From NCBI GenBank assembly GCA_001414485.1, contig LLEY01000169.1:62001-126000 (forward strand): a stretch of DNA of 64,000 nt, in the 5' to 3' direction. This document shows positions 35,599 through 48,200 of this stretch, piece after piece. Numbering within the stretch: the first letter of the stretch is position 1; the number at the start of each line of letters is the position of its first letter. The DNA comes from Calycina herbarum. Lineage: Eukaryota; Ascomycota; Leotiomycetes; Helotiales; Pezizellaceae. The notes under the pieces were generated by a model. That model saw nothing but the letters and a program-made list of their open reading frames with translations, had not been told where the DNA came from and made no database searches. A program made the translations under genes and the position numbers.

Positions 35599-36156
35599 AT
35601 GTGTTACCGAGTTTATTTTCACAAAGGATGCCAGCACGACGACGAAACGGAGTACTTTTATTGCAACGAGGCTTGCAAAGCTTCAAATGGAGCAACAAAT
35701 GATGCTGACTGCCCTTCATACAACATCCATCTTCCCTTTACTTGTGCTGATTGCCTTAATAAGGTTCAACTCCATCTTCCGGAGCAACTTTCAGACGTAG
35801 CAAATCCCGATTGGAAGGAAAACCCCAATCCTCTTCCGTTGCTATATGAAAGAAATCCCGGTGAAATACTTGCTGAGGACGACAAGGCATGTTCCATCTG
35901 CAGCAATTTCTTCTCTGAAGTTCTTACTGATGATTTAGAGCCCATGGGTACGTCTGAATATCCGATCAGACTTTGCTGTCCTGGGAAGCACATCTTCGGA
36001 CATAGATGTATCTTTAAATGGTTTCAAACCCAAAGAGCAGCCATGCCATCTTGTCCTCTTTGCCGATTCTCTTTTTCCTCAGAGGAATTCTCTTCCCCAG
36101 ATGAGATAAACGGTTATACAAGTCCTCGATGGATCATCGAAACCTATGACCATTGA
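35599..36156 (+). CDS. RING-finger protein
   Basis: Single exon, 185 aa. N-terminus Cys/His-rich (MCYRVYFHKGCQHDD, YFYCNEACKASN, CADCLNK) and could hold another small metal site. RING-type domain at about 98-155: CSIC, then LCCPGKHIFGHRCIFKWF, and CPLCRF at the end; the HxFGxxC core is the variant common in fungal RING proteins. Probably a ubiquitin ligase, by family. It is the last intact gene before the repeat island, whose edge lies within 100 bp of its stop, yet it shows no internal stop. Confidence 0.8.
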   Translation: MCYRVYFHKGCQHDDETEYFYCNEACKASNGATNDADCPSYNIHLPFTCADCLNKVQLHLPEQLSDVANPDWKENPNPLPLLYERNPGEILAEDDKACSICSNFFSEVLTDDLEPMGTSEYPIRLCCPGKHIFGHRCIFKWFQTQRAAMPSCPLCRFSFSSEEFSSPDEINGYTSPRWIIETYDH

Positions 36157-36673
36157 CCAAATTCTAGGTGAGTAAACTGGCTAATAATAAGGCGAATCTA
36201 AGAGTTGGGGCCACAGCTATAGGGCCCCCCTAAGCGAGATAACCCCCCTACCTTAATTTCTGATACTCCCTTTTTAAAAACCTACTATAATTTAACTTTT
36301 TAACTAAAACTCTTTAAATTAAAAATAGTAGACCGAATCCTCTCTCTCTCCCCTACATATAAACCTAGTTAGAATTAATCTATACTAAAGCGTACTAGAG
36401 TATACTAAGTATAAGTAGATAGAAAATTCTAGAGTATAATCTTTAAAGACTATATAGAGGATTTATAAGGCTAATTTAAGCTAAACTACGTATAAAGAGA
36501 AGTAATATTAAAAGAGATTACTATCTAAATAATATATATAATAAATCCTTTAGTTTATATCCTAAAACTATACTACTTATTATATGTCTTTTATATAAGT
36601 TAAAAACACTCTTAACTTACTTGCTTCTGCTTATACTTTTCGCTAAGAACTTCGCTATACTAGCTACCGACGA
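36157..36673. other. Gene-island edge and unidentified AT-rich repeat
   Basis: Composition changes abruptly here. A GC-rich block (about 36,207-36,252) with two CCCCCCTA/CCCCCCT runs around aagcgagataa has the look of a transposon terminus. The remainder is CTA/TAT-rich repeat sequence into which element A inserted (target duplication TGTAT at 36,674-36,678). Confidence 0.5.
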
Positions 36674-36678
36674 TGTAT

Positions 36679-36919
36679 TGTCAGGACTTGTAGCAAATAC
36701 TAATGAATTGAACTACAGAGGTGTCTATGTACAAGAAGATTCGATTGTCCTTTCCAAGCCAGAGTCCTTGCTAACTTATATACTCAGTTAACTCATTCTA
36801 GAGGGTTCTGCTAAGGGTACTCTCGAAGGTTCTGTTACGTCCATGCGTTGCTAAGCGAGGTTACGTGAATGCGTCGCTGGAGTACTCCGAGACTTATTCC
36901 ACGGGTGTAACCCTTGACA
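36679..36919 (-). repeat. Element A, left LTR (241 bp)
   Basis: Begins TGTCAGGACTTG and ends CCCTTGACA. It is the 3' LTR in the element's minus orientation. It differs from the right LTR at 14 positions by my count. Confidence 0.95.
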
Positions 36920-39900
36920 TTACCCCCCTTCCTGCTCTTGAAGGTAGGTGTCTAGGGCTACTGTGTCCTCTAACTTAGTAGTAGGTTCCTATATTGGGTT
37001 TGCGTATCCTGTCTATTTAACCTTATACTCGAGTCGAGTACGAGAGCCTTTCCCTAGGAGCTTCTTTTGCCGTTAACCTAGTATTCTTTTAACTTGCTAT
37101 TCTGTAGTATCGTCTACTAATATTATAGGTGGTTGATCATCGTCTATAATTTGACTAGGCAGCGGGTCTGTAGCTGCTGGCCTTAATAAGTCTATATTAA
37201 AGACATTGTGGATACTAGGCGGGGTGTCTAGCCTGTATATAGACGGGCTAATAACCTCGATAACTGTGAACTTGGCGGATCGAGCGTCTAGTTTCTTACT
37301 AGCCCTGTCTGTCTGTATATTCCGTAAGCTTAAGTAAACCTTGTCTCTAACCTTATATATAGGAGCGGTATTCCGTGAACGATTTGCTTAAGTCTCCTGG
37401 TCTTGTTATACCCTTGCTATTAATAATTGTGCCTATTCTATAATAGCCTTAATCTTTGCTACTATTGCTTCGCCCTTTTAAATTAGTATTTTTATGTTTA
37501 CAGGTGCTACAACGTCTATTAAGGGGTCGATAGTCTGTAACAGATAGCCGTAGCTGAGTTAGAAGGGGCTTATACCCGTTGATATTGAATCCCGTCTATT
37601 AAAAGCTAGCTGTACTACTAGCAGCTAGTCGGCCTAGTTGTCCTAAGCTATATTAATCCACTGCTGTAGAAGCGTCTCGACTTTAGTATTTGCTCGTTCT
37701 ATTAACCCGTCAGTTTATAGATAGAAGGCTATAGAGATCCGTCGTTTAATCCGTAAGAAGTTATAAAGCGTCTTCTATACTTGTCTAATGAATTACAGGC
37801 CCCTATTAGATACTATTGCTCTTAGTAGTCTATGTAAGCTATAGTGTGTAGTAATGAATAAGCGAGCAAATTCCTCCGATGATATAGTCGAATTACAAGC
37901 CGTAAGGAGCACCCCTTTGCCTAAACGGTCCGTGAATACTGCTATTATATCAGAGCCTTTACTTATAGGTAGTAGTCTAATAAAGTCGACAGAGATCTCC
38001 TGCTATTACTGCTTAGGAATTAGTAACAGACAAAGTAGGCCTTGTTTACAATCCCTCTAGACCTTAGTACGTCCGCAAACTCCATAGTTACAGATAAACT
38101 GCTTAACTATAGTCTATAGGTTTGGCTAGAAGAACTCTCTTAAGACTATTATAATTGTCTTATTCTTACTAGGATAGCCCGTAAGTGTAGAATCATAGAG
38201 TTCCTATATAATTGCGGTCTATAGCGGCTTATAGTCGAGGACCTATAGTCTGCCCCTAAACTGTAAATCACTGTTCTTATTAACTAAGCAGTTAGAGATA
38301 GAGACTTTAACTAGAGAAGCGAGGTCTGCTAGAAACACCCTATCTCCTTAACAGATAGTGTCTATAAGACGCCTAAAGTCCTTGTCCTATACCTTTCCCT
38401 CTTCCTAGAGGTTCTATAGTTGGTCTATAAACGCTCGCTACGTCGCTGCGTCGCTTACTTGATTCCTCCCGTTTGCTAACACTGCTGCTAGCTGTATAGT
38501 ATTTCCTTAAATCATTCTGTCTAGAATCAGTTATACCATCCTATAATTAAGGCGTTCATCTCCCTCCTCTGGGAGGTCCTGGTCCCTCCTTGTTAGTGCA
38601 TCTGGCAGTCCTCCTTCTTTACCTAGGCAGTATTAGATAATTAGGTTAAACTTGCTAAGTATTAACTACTACCGCATTTGTCTTTTAGACAGTTTACGGA
38701 CTGTTGTAAAGTACTTAAGATTCTTATAATCCGTAAGTACTATAAACTGCCTAATACTTTTTAACTCCGCTTCTTATTCCTTAAGGTAACGAATAATAGC
38801 TAACAACTCTTTATTATATATTAGGTAATTGTATTCAGTAGGTGTGTGTTTCTTTAAGAAGAAGGCTATAGGCCGTAAGACGCTATTCTTTACTTGAGAG
38901 AGCACGCCTCCTAAGTAATATCTAGAGGAGTCTGTCTCTAGGACTGTCTCGTGATCTAGGTTAAACTGAGCTAGTACTGAGGCCTCTGTAAAGGCCTGCT
39001 TTAACTGTTCGAAGGCTCTATTCGCTTTGTCTATCTATTAGAAGGATATATCCTTTTTAACGAGTCTATAAAGAGGAGCTATAATCTGTAAAAAGTCCTT
39101 AATAAACCGTCGATAGAAATTCGTAAATCCTAGGAAGCTAAGGACGCCTTTTGCTGTTATTAGTGCTTTCTAATCTATAATAGCTTATATTTTAGCTAGG
39201 TCTATCTATAAACCTTTCCCTACTTCTATGATAAACCTAAGGTACTTTGTAGACTATACTTTAAATTCGTACTTATTAATATTAAGCTATAGTCTAGTAT
39301 CTTAAAGCCTTTATATTACTTTATAGACATGCTCGCGGTACTGGTTACAGGTGCTGTCTATAAAGACTAAGACATCGTTGATATATGCTAAGACAAAGTT
39401 GTCTAAGAACTCTTAAAGCGTATGATTAATATACTACTAGAAAGTGCTAGGAGTATTTATAAGCCTAAAAGGGGTAACAAGCTATTTAAAAAGCCTAAAG
39501 CGTGTCTGGAAAGCCGTTTTCTACTCGTCTCCCTCCTTAATCTGTATCTTATAAAAGGTAGTAATAACATCTATTTTTATAAACTACTTAGCTTTCTTAA
39601 TCTGGTTAAGTATCTCTTAGATTAAAGGTAAAGGGTAGCGGTCTTTATAGGTTAACTTATTTAGTGCTTAGTAGTTGTAATAGAACTGTAGACCCCCTTC
39701 TAGCTTCTGTACGAAAAGTACTAGCGTAGCTGCTAGAGAGTTGCTTACTTAAATGAATTCCTTGTCTAGTAACTCTGTTAGGGTTTTATAGAGTACTAAT
39801 AGCTCGTCTTATAATATGTTATAGAGTGGCCCTTAGGGGACTGTTTCTTCTAATCCGTTTTCAGTCTATAAGAGCTTGATACCGTGATTAATTCCTTTAT

Positions 39901-41909
39901 AATATACTAGTAACTTATTTACTTCCTTCCTATTAAATGCTAGATAGAATTCTAGGCTAATCTAGCTAGGTAGCTTCGTCTGTAGGTCTGTATACTTCTT
40001 TTCTACTAAGGCTTTTATAATGTCTATAAGGCTTACTATAAAGACCTATAGCTTCCGTTTTCGATCTATAAGAAAGTAGAAGACGGCTACGCTTACTTAC
40101 TTATAGAAGTAAGACCTTTCTAGCTTACTATAAACTTCTAACCTAGAGTCTTAGAAGAGCAAGTATCCCTTAGTAGCGTTAAGTAAAGCTTGCTCTCTCC
40201 TTAACTAAGATTTTCCTAGAATCATTTCATAGCCCTCGATCTTAGGGACTACGTAAGCATAAACCCGTTTCTGCTAGTAGCTTCTAATATCTATGCTAAA
40301 AGATACTACTTAGGATACAACATCCTCTAATACTCCTTCTACTAACTGTAAATGCCTTAGTATGATTTGTATATAAGAGAGCTAATAACGACAGATAAAA
40401 CAGTCTAAAACAATTCTATAGACTAAACACCCTAAATCTACTAAGGCTTGTGAAGTAGCTACCCTATTCACTAAAGCTGATATAAGAAAAGGTTTTTCGT
40501 CTATATATTCCTACTTAAAATGTCTCTAAGTGTCTATTACTAACAACTCCCTTCGTTGCCCCTGCCTACGCTTTCTAACAAGAGCTACTAGTTTTCCGAA
40601 TCTAAGGAGACATTACCGTCTTCTTCTTCTAATTCTGGCGCTACTTCCTTAACCTCTGCCTTCTATTTATAGACCGAATCCGCTGTTATAGGTCGCCTTA
40701 GTAGTCTATATAGACATTCTTAAATAAAATAACTAGTAGCTCTATAGCGAAGACAGCGACTAGTACGAGCACGGTTGCTTCGTTCTTCCTAGGACACCTA
40801 TTTAGCACGCTTAGTACTAGTTGTTAAGACTTTAGCAGGTGCTGGTTCCTAATCTATACCCTCTATAGATGCCTTATAGGTGACTTTCGGTCTGTTAGCG
40901 ATATTACTGCTCGTTACCTGCTATATAGTATCCGTCGAGCGTTTCTAAGAGGTCTGTAGTGTTTCTAGAAGAGTCTAGGCCCTAGATCTTAATATTCGAG
41001 CTTTATAAGCCCTTAAGCAGTCGTCCGTTTCTTTAATAATAGAGTAGTAAGACTCGAAGTTAGGTTAAGAAGGAACTATAATCATCGCCTTAACTAACTC
41101 GTTACTAAGGATTCGGTTAAGAGACACCTTTTTTACGTTATCTAGCTAAGATCCTCCTCTAGACTCTATAAGTAAGGCTTACTATTCCGTAAAGACCTCT
41201 AGGAATAGTCTTAAGCCCTAGCAGAAGGATTCTAGCTTTCGTTACGCTCTTTCCTTAGCCTATAGGTCTCTAAATACAAACTCTACTTAACCTAAGAAAT
41301 CACTACTATTAGCTAGCTCTAGCTTACCCTGTTCCTGTACCTATGCTTCTATTCTATAGAGCGCCTTACCCTGTAAGGATCCGTTAAGTACCTAAAACTT
41401 AACATATTTAGTATATCTATAGTAGTCGACTTCGATTTTAGCTTATACTTATTATAACCAAGCTTCTAGCTTATCCGAGTCTCTATAGAATTCTAGTAGC
41501 AGAGGAAGAGATTTCCTAGGTTTATTATTATTATAGATTATCTATAAGCGAGCTTCCTTATCCTTCTTTTGCTTGTTCGTAATCCGTAGACGATCGTCCT
41601 CTTAGGCAGATATTAACTGATTCTGCTACTCTTAAACATATTATAAGAACCAGGTAGGTAGCTGATTTAGTATACCGCCTTCTTATAGTTCTCCTATTAT
41701 CTGTAAGTTCCGTAAATGCTGTGAAATAGCCCGTAAGTTCTAGTATTACTATAAAGGCCCTTAAGTTCTAGTATTACCAAAATGGCCCGATATGTTCCAG
41801 TGTTGCTGTAAAGGCCCGTTATGTTCTAGTATTGCCAAAATAGCCTAATATGTTCTAGTATTACTATAAAGGCCCGTTGTTCTAGTATTAGTTTAAGAAT
41901 CGAATCTAA

Positions 41910-42150
41910 TGTTAGGACTTGTAGCAAATACTAATGAATTAAACTACAGAGGTATCTATATATAAGAAGATTCGATTATCCTTTCCAAGCTAGAGTCCTT
42001 GCCAACTTATATACTCAGTTAACTTATTCTAGAGGGTTCTACCAAGGGTACTCTCGAAGGTTCTATTACGTCCATGCGTTGCCAAGCGAGGTCACGTGAA
42101 TGCGTCGCTGGAGTACTCCGAGACTTATTCCACGGGTGTAACCCTTGACA
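41910..42150 (-). repeat. Element A, right LTR (241 bp)
   Basis: Begins TGTTAGGACTTG and ends CCCTTGACA, same length as the left LTR. It keeps CACGTG at 42,093-42,098, which is TACGTG in the left copy. Confidence 0.95.
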
Positions 42151-43672
42151 TGTATTATATATCTTTAACCTTTTATTAGCTGAATCTAAGTAAAGAAACG
42201 TCTTACTTTTATATATTTATACTACTAGTAGAGGACATTAGATTAGGTAGCTACCTATAGGTAAAAGGTATTACGGCGCTGGTCCGTAACCTGGAAGAAT
42301 ACACGTGACAAAGCACGTGACCTCGGTAATCACCTCGAGATGTGTAGATCTATAATAAGAGCTATAGCGAGATCTCAGCTATACGTGATTCTAGCTCTTT
42401 ATAGCTTATACGAGTTTTTAGCTCCTTATAGTTTATACTTACTTAGTAACCTCTTTTCTCTAGGTATATAACCTGCCTTACCTTTATAGATAGAACTATA
42501 GCTTTAAATTCTTATATTTATATATATATACTTTTATACCTTTACCTTCAGTTATAGTTTAAGATATTATTTAAAGCTTAATACTCTTTACTACTTTACA
42601 AAGAATTATAATATTATATAGATTCTACGCTTATAATAGCTAGAAGATCTTATACTTATAATAGTATAATTACAACTCTCCTTCTTCGTCTATAACAGCC
42701 TCTCTTCTATAAACGAAACCCTCGAGAATCTCTACGTTATAACGGTTTAATTATAACTTATCTCCTTAAAAGACACGCTTATAACAGCTTATATAACCTT
42801 TTTATAACCTTCTCCTTCTTTCTTCTTCTTCTTTCTTCTCTTCTTCGTTTTTTACAAATATAATATCTAAAGCTACTCGTAGTAACAAGGGTGGAAAAGA
42901 GAAGACTTCTGCTAGTCTAGTAGCTAGTAAGGCTCCTAGTAGCTTATCTTAAACTACTCTAGAACCTCTATAAGTAGATAGTACCCTAGTCTCTTCTACT
43001 ATAAGTAAGCCTTCTATAGACGAAAACGCTCGCTTATAAGCTAAAGTTAAGTCGCTATAAGCGCTTTTAGACTATAATACTCTATTATAGCCTATAACTA
43101 ACTGAGACAACTCTCTCCTTAGCTAAGAGTTCTTATAGTTACTCTAGGAAGCTATAACTAACTACTTCTGTTCTTGATATAGTTCCTTTAACAGCTTCGC
43201 TTATAAGTTCTAAGATAGTAAGAAACTTAAGAATAGTACTTCCCTTTTATATAAGACTTAGTATATTATCCTAGCTAGTAAAATAAGAAAGAACGTCTTT
43301 AAGAATAAATAAGATAAACTTACGTTTATCTTACTACTTTTAGAGTAGTATAAAAGTACTTTAAACTATAAATAGACTTTAACTCTTCTAACTCGTTTAT
43401 AGATATTACTAAGATACTTATATATCTAAATACCTTATTCGTAGATAGTAATAAAACTATAGAAGCTTATAAGCTCTTTTATAAACTCTTAATATAAGAA
43501 GATAAGACTTTTACTATTTTCAAAGCTATCTTTTTAAGTCTTATAACTATAGCTTATATTCTATTAAGTAAGTAGCTTGAGGATCTTTACTAGAAGCTTA
43601 TACTAACGCTTTAAGTAAGCTTTTCGCTAGTCTATATCTTTCTAACAACTTTTACCTAACTGTATAACTACT

Positions 43673-44135
43673 TATAACGAAACTTAAACGAACTAAACAA
43701 AGATAACTAAGTCTCGAAGGTTAGTATATAGGTAAGAAGTACAGATACGCCGGGTTGTTTACTTAGAAGTAAACTCGTTACTTATATCAAAGATATTAAA
43801 TAAGATAATAAGATTAATAACTAAAGTTAAGTACGAAGCTCCTATCTAATAGCAGACGTGCTAGTCTTATATAGAACCTTCGTTTATATTAGAGTCCTGC
43901 TTAGTAGGAGTTCTAAAGATAGAGTCTAACTCTATTTCTAGGACTTCTTAAAACTAGACTCTATTACCTAACTGTTCCTAATCGAGTTACGTAATATAAC
44001 TATAATAAGGTCCTAGGATTATATATCCTACTATATTTAATCCTTTTCTTTCCCTTTAGAGTTATAATAGTATTTATTCTATTAGAGCGCTACCTAGACT
44101 TTACTTAGTTACGTACTAGCACGTGATTTGTAACA
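43673..44135 (-). repeat. Element B, left LTR (463 bp)
   Basis: Starts tataacgaaacttaaacg (probably TGTAAC before mutation) and ends gatttgtaaca. Its copy lies at 57,758-58,220. One CACGTG at 44,120-44,125. Confidence 0.92.
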
Positions 44136-44906
44136 CTATCCCCTTCTTAGCCTAGCGTGTCTCTATACTAGAATACAACTCTAAAATATATCGTTAAATA
44201 GGTACTAACCTTCCTCTATATATAAATATATCCTTCTCTTATACTAAATAGAAAGAGTGTCTAGCTCTTACTATTTAAATCGAATCTATATAACGTCTAG
44301 TAACAACTTATTCTTTTTATTAAAAACAGTCTTATCGATGCTTTTTAGAGCTCTCTAAATCCTCTCGTTATTCTAAGTATATTCGGTTAAAAAGGTCCTA
44401 TAATAGTCTCGGCTATCTCGTTATTCCTTTCTCTAACTCTTGAAAACTAATATATTAATTTTTCTTTAGTTCTATACGTAAACAACTCTTTATTACTCCT
44501 TCGAGTCCCTCTTCCTCGAGTTCTCCTTCTTCGAGTTCTCTTTCTAAGTCCTCGTAGTTTCCCGTCTTTAAGATAGCCTCTTTTGTTAAGTAGGTACTTT
44601 CTAATAATATTTCTTTATCTAACCCTAGTCCTAAGTTCTAGGTAGCTCTAGGTTTTGTTAGTAGAACTCCTGAAGTTTCAGTAGACAATAGTTGAAATTA
44701 CTTCTTAGTTCCTAAGTATTCTCTAAATATAGGTAATCTAACTATTTAACTAAATACTTAACTTATTCTCTAATAAGTTTATAGTTAAGAATTCTTTTAA
44801 CTTCGTATTCTATATTTAGGTTTACTAGTTAAATCTCTATAATCGGAGCTAGTAGAGCTCCTAGTAGTACTAGTTTAAGTAAGAATATATAGAATACTAG
44901 ATAGAT

Positions 44907-45213
44907 TGTTACGGACCTGGCCACCGCCGAGCACGTGACTCGCGTACGGCTGCTCGCCGGCGTCCGCAAAGCCTGCTATTCCTAGCCTAGCTAGGAACCA
45001 TTTCTATAAACGGATCGACATTCTTATAACTTATCGATTCCTTAGCTATCTCTATATTATAGAACCTCTAGAAGTCTCCTCTTTCCTTCTCTTCTCTTCT
45101 ATAGCTTTAGATCTTTAATTAAACCACCTCTTACTTCTCTAATTATCTACTACACCTATATATACTATAGGTAAGGATAACTACCAGAGGGCTAGCAGAT
45201 TAGGTTTGTTATA
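44907..45213 (+). repeat. Element C, left LTR (307 bp)
   Basis: Begins TGTTACGGACCTGGCCACC and ends GTTTGTTATA. CACGTG at 44,932-44,937. Confidence 0.95.
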
Positions 45214-48200
45214 TTATCTAAAGCTCCCTTCTTCTCTCTATTTACTACTACTCCTAGGAAGGATTAGAATATCTGTTGCGATTCTAACACGATACCTACG
45301 GTCTATATAGACCGCCTGTAGATGCCACCGGCGCCTTATACAGCCCCGCGTACCCGCGCCCACTACCGTATATAAGAGTCTAGGGCTCTTCCACCTATAC
45401 CCTCTATCCTTATAACTAAGTCGTCTATAACGATGTCTGCTAACTAGCCTACGGACGCTTAACAGCTCGCTATAGCTCTAAAACAGGTCCGCCTACTACG
45501 AGAACAACTAGACGACGTCTATACCCCTCTACGAGGGAATACCCTGTCTAAAACTAGATAATATAGGTCGTTTATAGTTAAGCTTAAGAATACTAAGCCC
45601 TTAACAGATAGCTCGTCTCTAACCTTCGATAACTAGAAGATCTAGATTAAGAATAAGTTCCTTATCAACGCCTCTATGTTTAAGCTAGAGGAAGCAAAGA
45701 TAGCTTACGTTTTTAACTATATAGCTGATATTACTTAAAAGTATCTCGTGCCCCGTTACTAGAAGGGACCTAAGCCGTTTTAGTCTATAAAAGAAATAAT
45801 CGTATATCTTATAGATATCTTAGAGAACCTGTTTAAAGCGTAGAACGCCTATATCGAATTCCGCTAGCTCGTTATAAGAGATAACGAGACTTTCGTAACC
45901 TTCTATACTCGCTTCTTATACCTTACAAGCACTAGACGGATCCCGACAGACGACTTACAGCCCGACTTATATAATAAGCTTACGCCACCTCTATAATAGT
46001 CTGTCTTACTATTCTTAGACGTCCTACTTATAAGTACAGCCCTAGTAAACAAGTGTCGACTTGTTAATAAGAACTTACGAAGACTTTAGCTCTATAGAAG
46101 CAACTTATAGACCGCTCGTCTTATCCCCTAGCCTATAACTGCTACTACTACCTCCCGCCTAGCTAGAACTTTCACTACTACTTAAACTACGTTCTGTATA
46201 ACCTCCCCTGCCCCGCCCCCCCGCCTTTACAGACTATTACGTAAACCAACGCCTGCTTATAAAGAACCGGATAACGCCTGCTTCAAGTATAAGAGGACTG
46301 GGTACTATGCCCGCGAATGCCCTAAGAACTCTAAGCCTATTACAGACGTTAATAAGCTTACGAAGCCTACGTCCGACTTAGAACAGTTAGAAAACGACCA
46401 AGTCTAGGGAAAGTCTCCCCTCTAGGCTTGCTTTACCGAGGTCCTAGCTAGTTAGCTATCGATCTAAGTTAGCTACTTAGAGGAAAACAGTTTATAGTCT
46501 CTTATAACTTAGTCTATAATAGATACGGATTTAAAACCTCTGCTCTAGCTGATACTAGAGTAAACAGCTTTATACTTATTAGTATAAAGTTCGCTTAAGA
46601 GCTAGCTCGCTTCTTCTCTTTAACTATTTATACTCTTCCTACTCCTATTATAGTTCGCGGCTTTAATAGACAGAGTCGACAGTCCGTAGACCGCTATATT
46701 ATTCTTTACTTATATATAGACAGCTGTAAACAGTACAACGTCTCTATAGTCCTCCTTAATACTAGCTATTAGGACCTTATTCTTAGACGTATATAGTTTA
46801 ACTAGCTTAATATATAACTTAACCCCCGCTAGTAACGACTTATATAGCCTATAGATCTCCCTCCTTCTCCTAACCTTGTCCAGCTACGCCTCCTAGATCC
46901 TAGGATCCTATAGACTCGGCTCTTAAACCTAGATCACTAAGCTAACGTGGATCGCCGCGATTAGGCCCTAGAAGAACAGGTTATACGCAAATACTAGAAA
47001 GACCTACAACTATCCGTAAGCCTTGTCGACGAGCTGCTAGTCCCTCGGATCCTAGCACGCTCGCCTACTACACCCCTAGCCGTACGTCACAGCGAGTACT
47101 AGGACCGCTAAAACAACTTACGAAATATAAACCGTGCTCTTACAGGTTTAGATATCCGTAAAGCCTCTATAGCGCGCCTGAAACATATACGCCTTAACCT
47201 ACCACCGGTAGACATCGCTGTTATCGGTGCTGTTATATATCGCTGTAACCTATAAGATACTAAAGCTACAGCCTTTAGTACCTCTCTTTATAAGATCGAT
47301 TACTTAATAGAAAAAAAGCTTATAGATTAAAAAGACAACTTACAGGTCTAAGAAAGCCTCCCTAGAGCCTACTAGGATCTCGTAGACGTTTTCTCCAAAG
47401 CTGCGTCCGATACTCTTCTCCCTCGTCGCCTATACAACTACAAGATCGAACTTACGGACGAGAACGTAGACGACTTATCCTATAGCCCCCTCCGCCACCA
47501 GTTAACAGACGAGCTCTAGGCTATAAAATAATACCTTATTAAGAACCTTTATAAAGGTTTTATTAAAGCTAGCTAAGCTCCTTTTATAGCCTCGATTCTC
47601 TTTGTTAAGAAGTCTAACAGCTCTTTACAGTTCTATATTAATTACTATAAGCTGAATAACCTGACTTATAAGGACTAGTATCCTCTTCTGTTAATTAACG
47701 AAACTCTTACTTATCTAGGTAAGGCTTATATCTTTATAAAGCTAGATATATAACAAGCTTTTCACTAGATTTAGATTAACTCTAAGTCTAAGGAACTAAC
47801 AACGTTCTAGACCTGTTATAGAGCCTATAAGTATAAAGTTATACCTTTTAGACTAACTAACAGACCTATAACATATTAACAGTTTATAAACGACGTACTC
47901 TTCGACTATTTAGACGACTTTTATACTACTTACTTTAACGATATTCTTATTTACTCTGAAAACGAGCTAGACTATTAAGAACACGTCTATAAGGTCCTTT
48001 TATAGCTTTGTAAAGCTAGCTTATAAGCTAATATTAAGAAATCTAAGTTTAACGTTACTTATATAAAGTACCTAGGCTTTTATATAAGTACTAATAGGAT
48101 TAAAGTAGACTTAGAAAAGACAGAAACGATCTATAACTAGGAACGCTCTATTATAGTCTGCGGTGTTTAGTCCTTTCTTAGCTTTTATAACTTCTACTGG

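Larger units (their letters stand above)
36679..42150 (-). mobile_element. LTR retrotransposon A (Ty3/gypsy-like), RIP-mutated
   Basis: 5,472 bp, flanked by the 5-bp target duplication TGTAT (36,674-36,678 and 42,151-42,155) and 241-bp LTRs. Coding orientation is minus: a purine-rich AAGGGGGGTAA abuts the left LTR on the minus strand, and the reverse-transcriptase core reads as AYINDVLVF near 39,365-39,405. A gag CCHC knuckle remnant is readable at 40,714-40,755. Stops are frequent in all frames, CA and TG dinucleotides are scarce and TA is abundant, so the element is dead. Confidence 0.93.

Noticed and set aside
36920..41909. Open frames at 37,854-38,060 and 39,422-39,625 in element A
   Set aside because: They lie antisense to the element's coding direction and inside decayed pol sequence.
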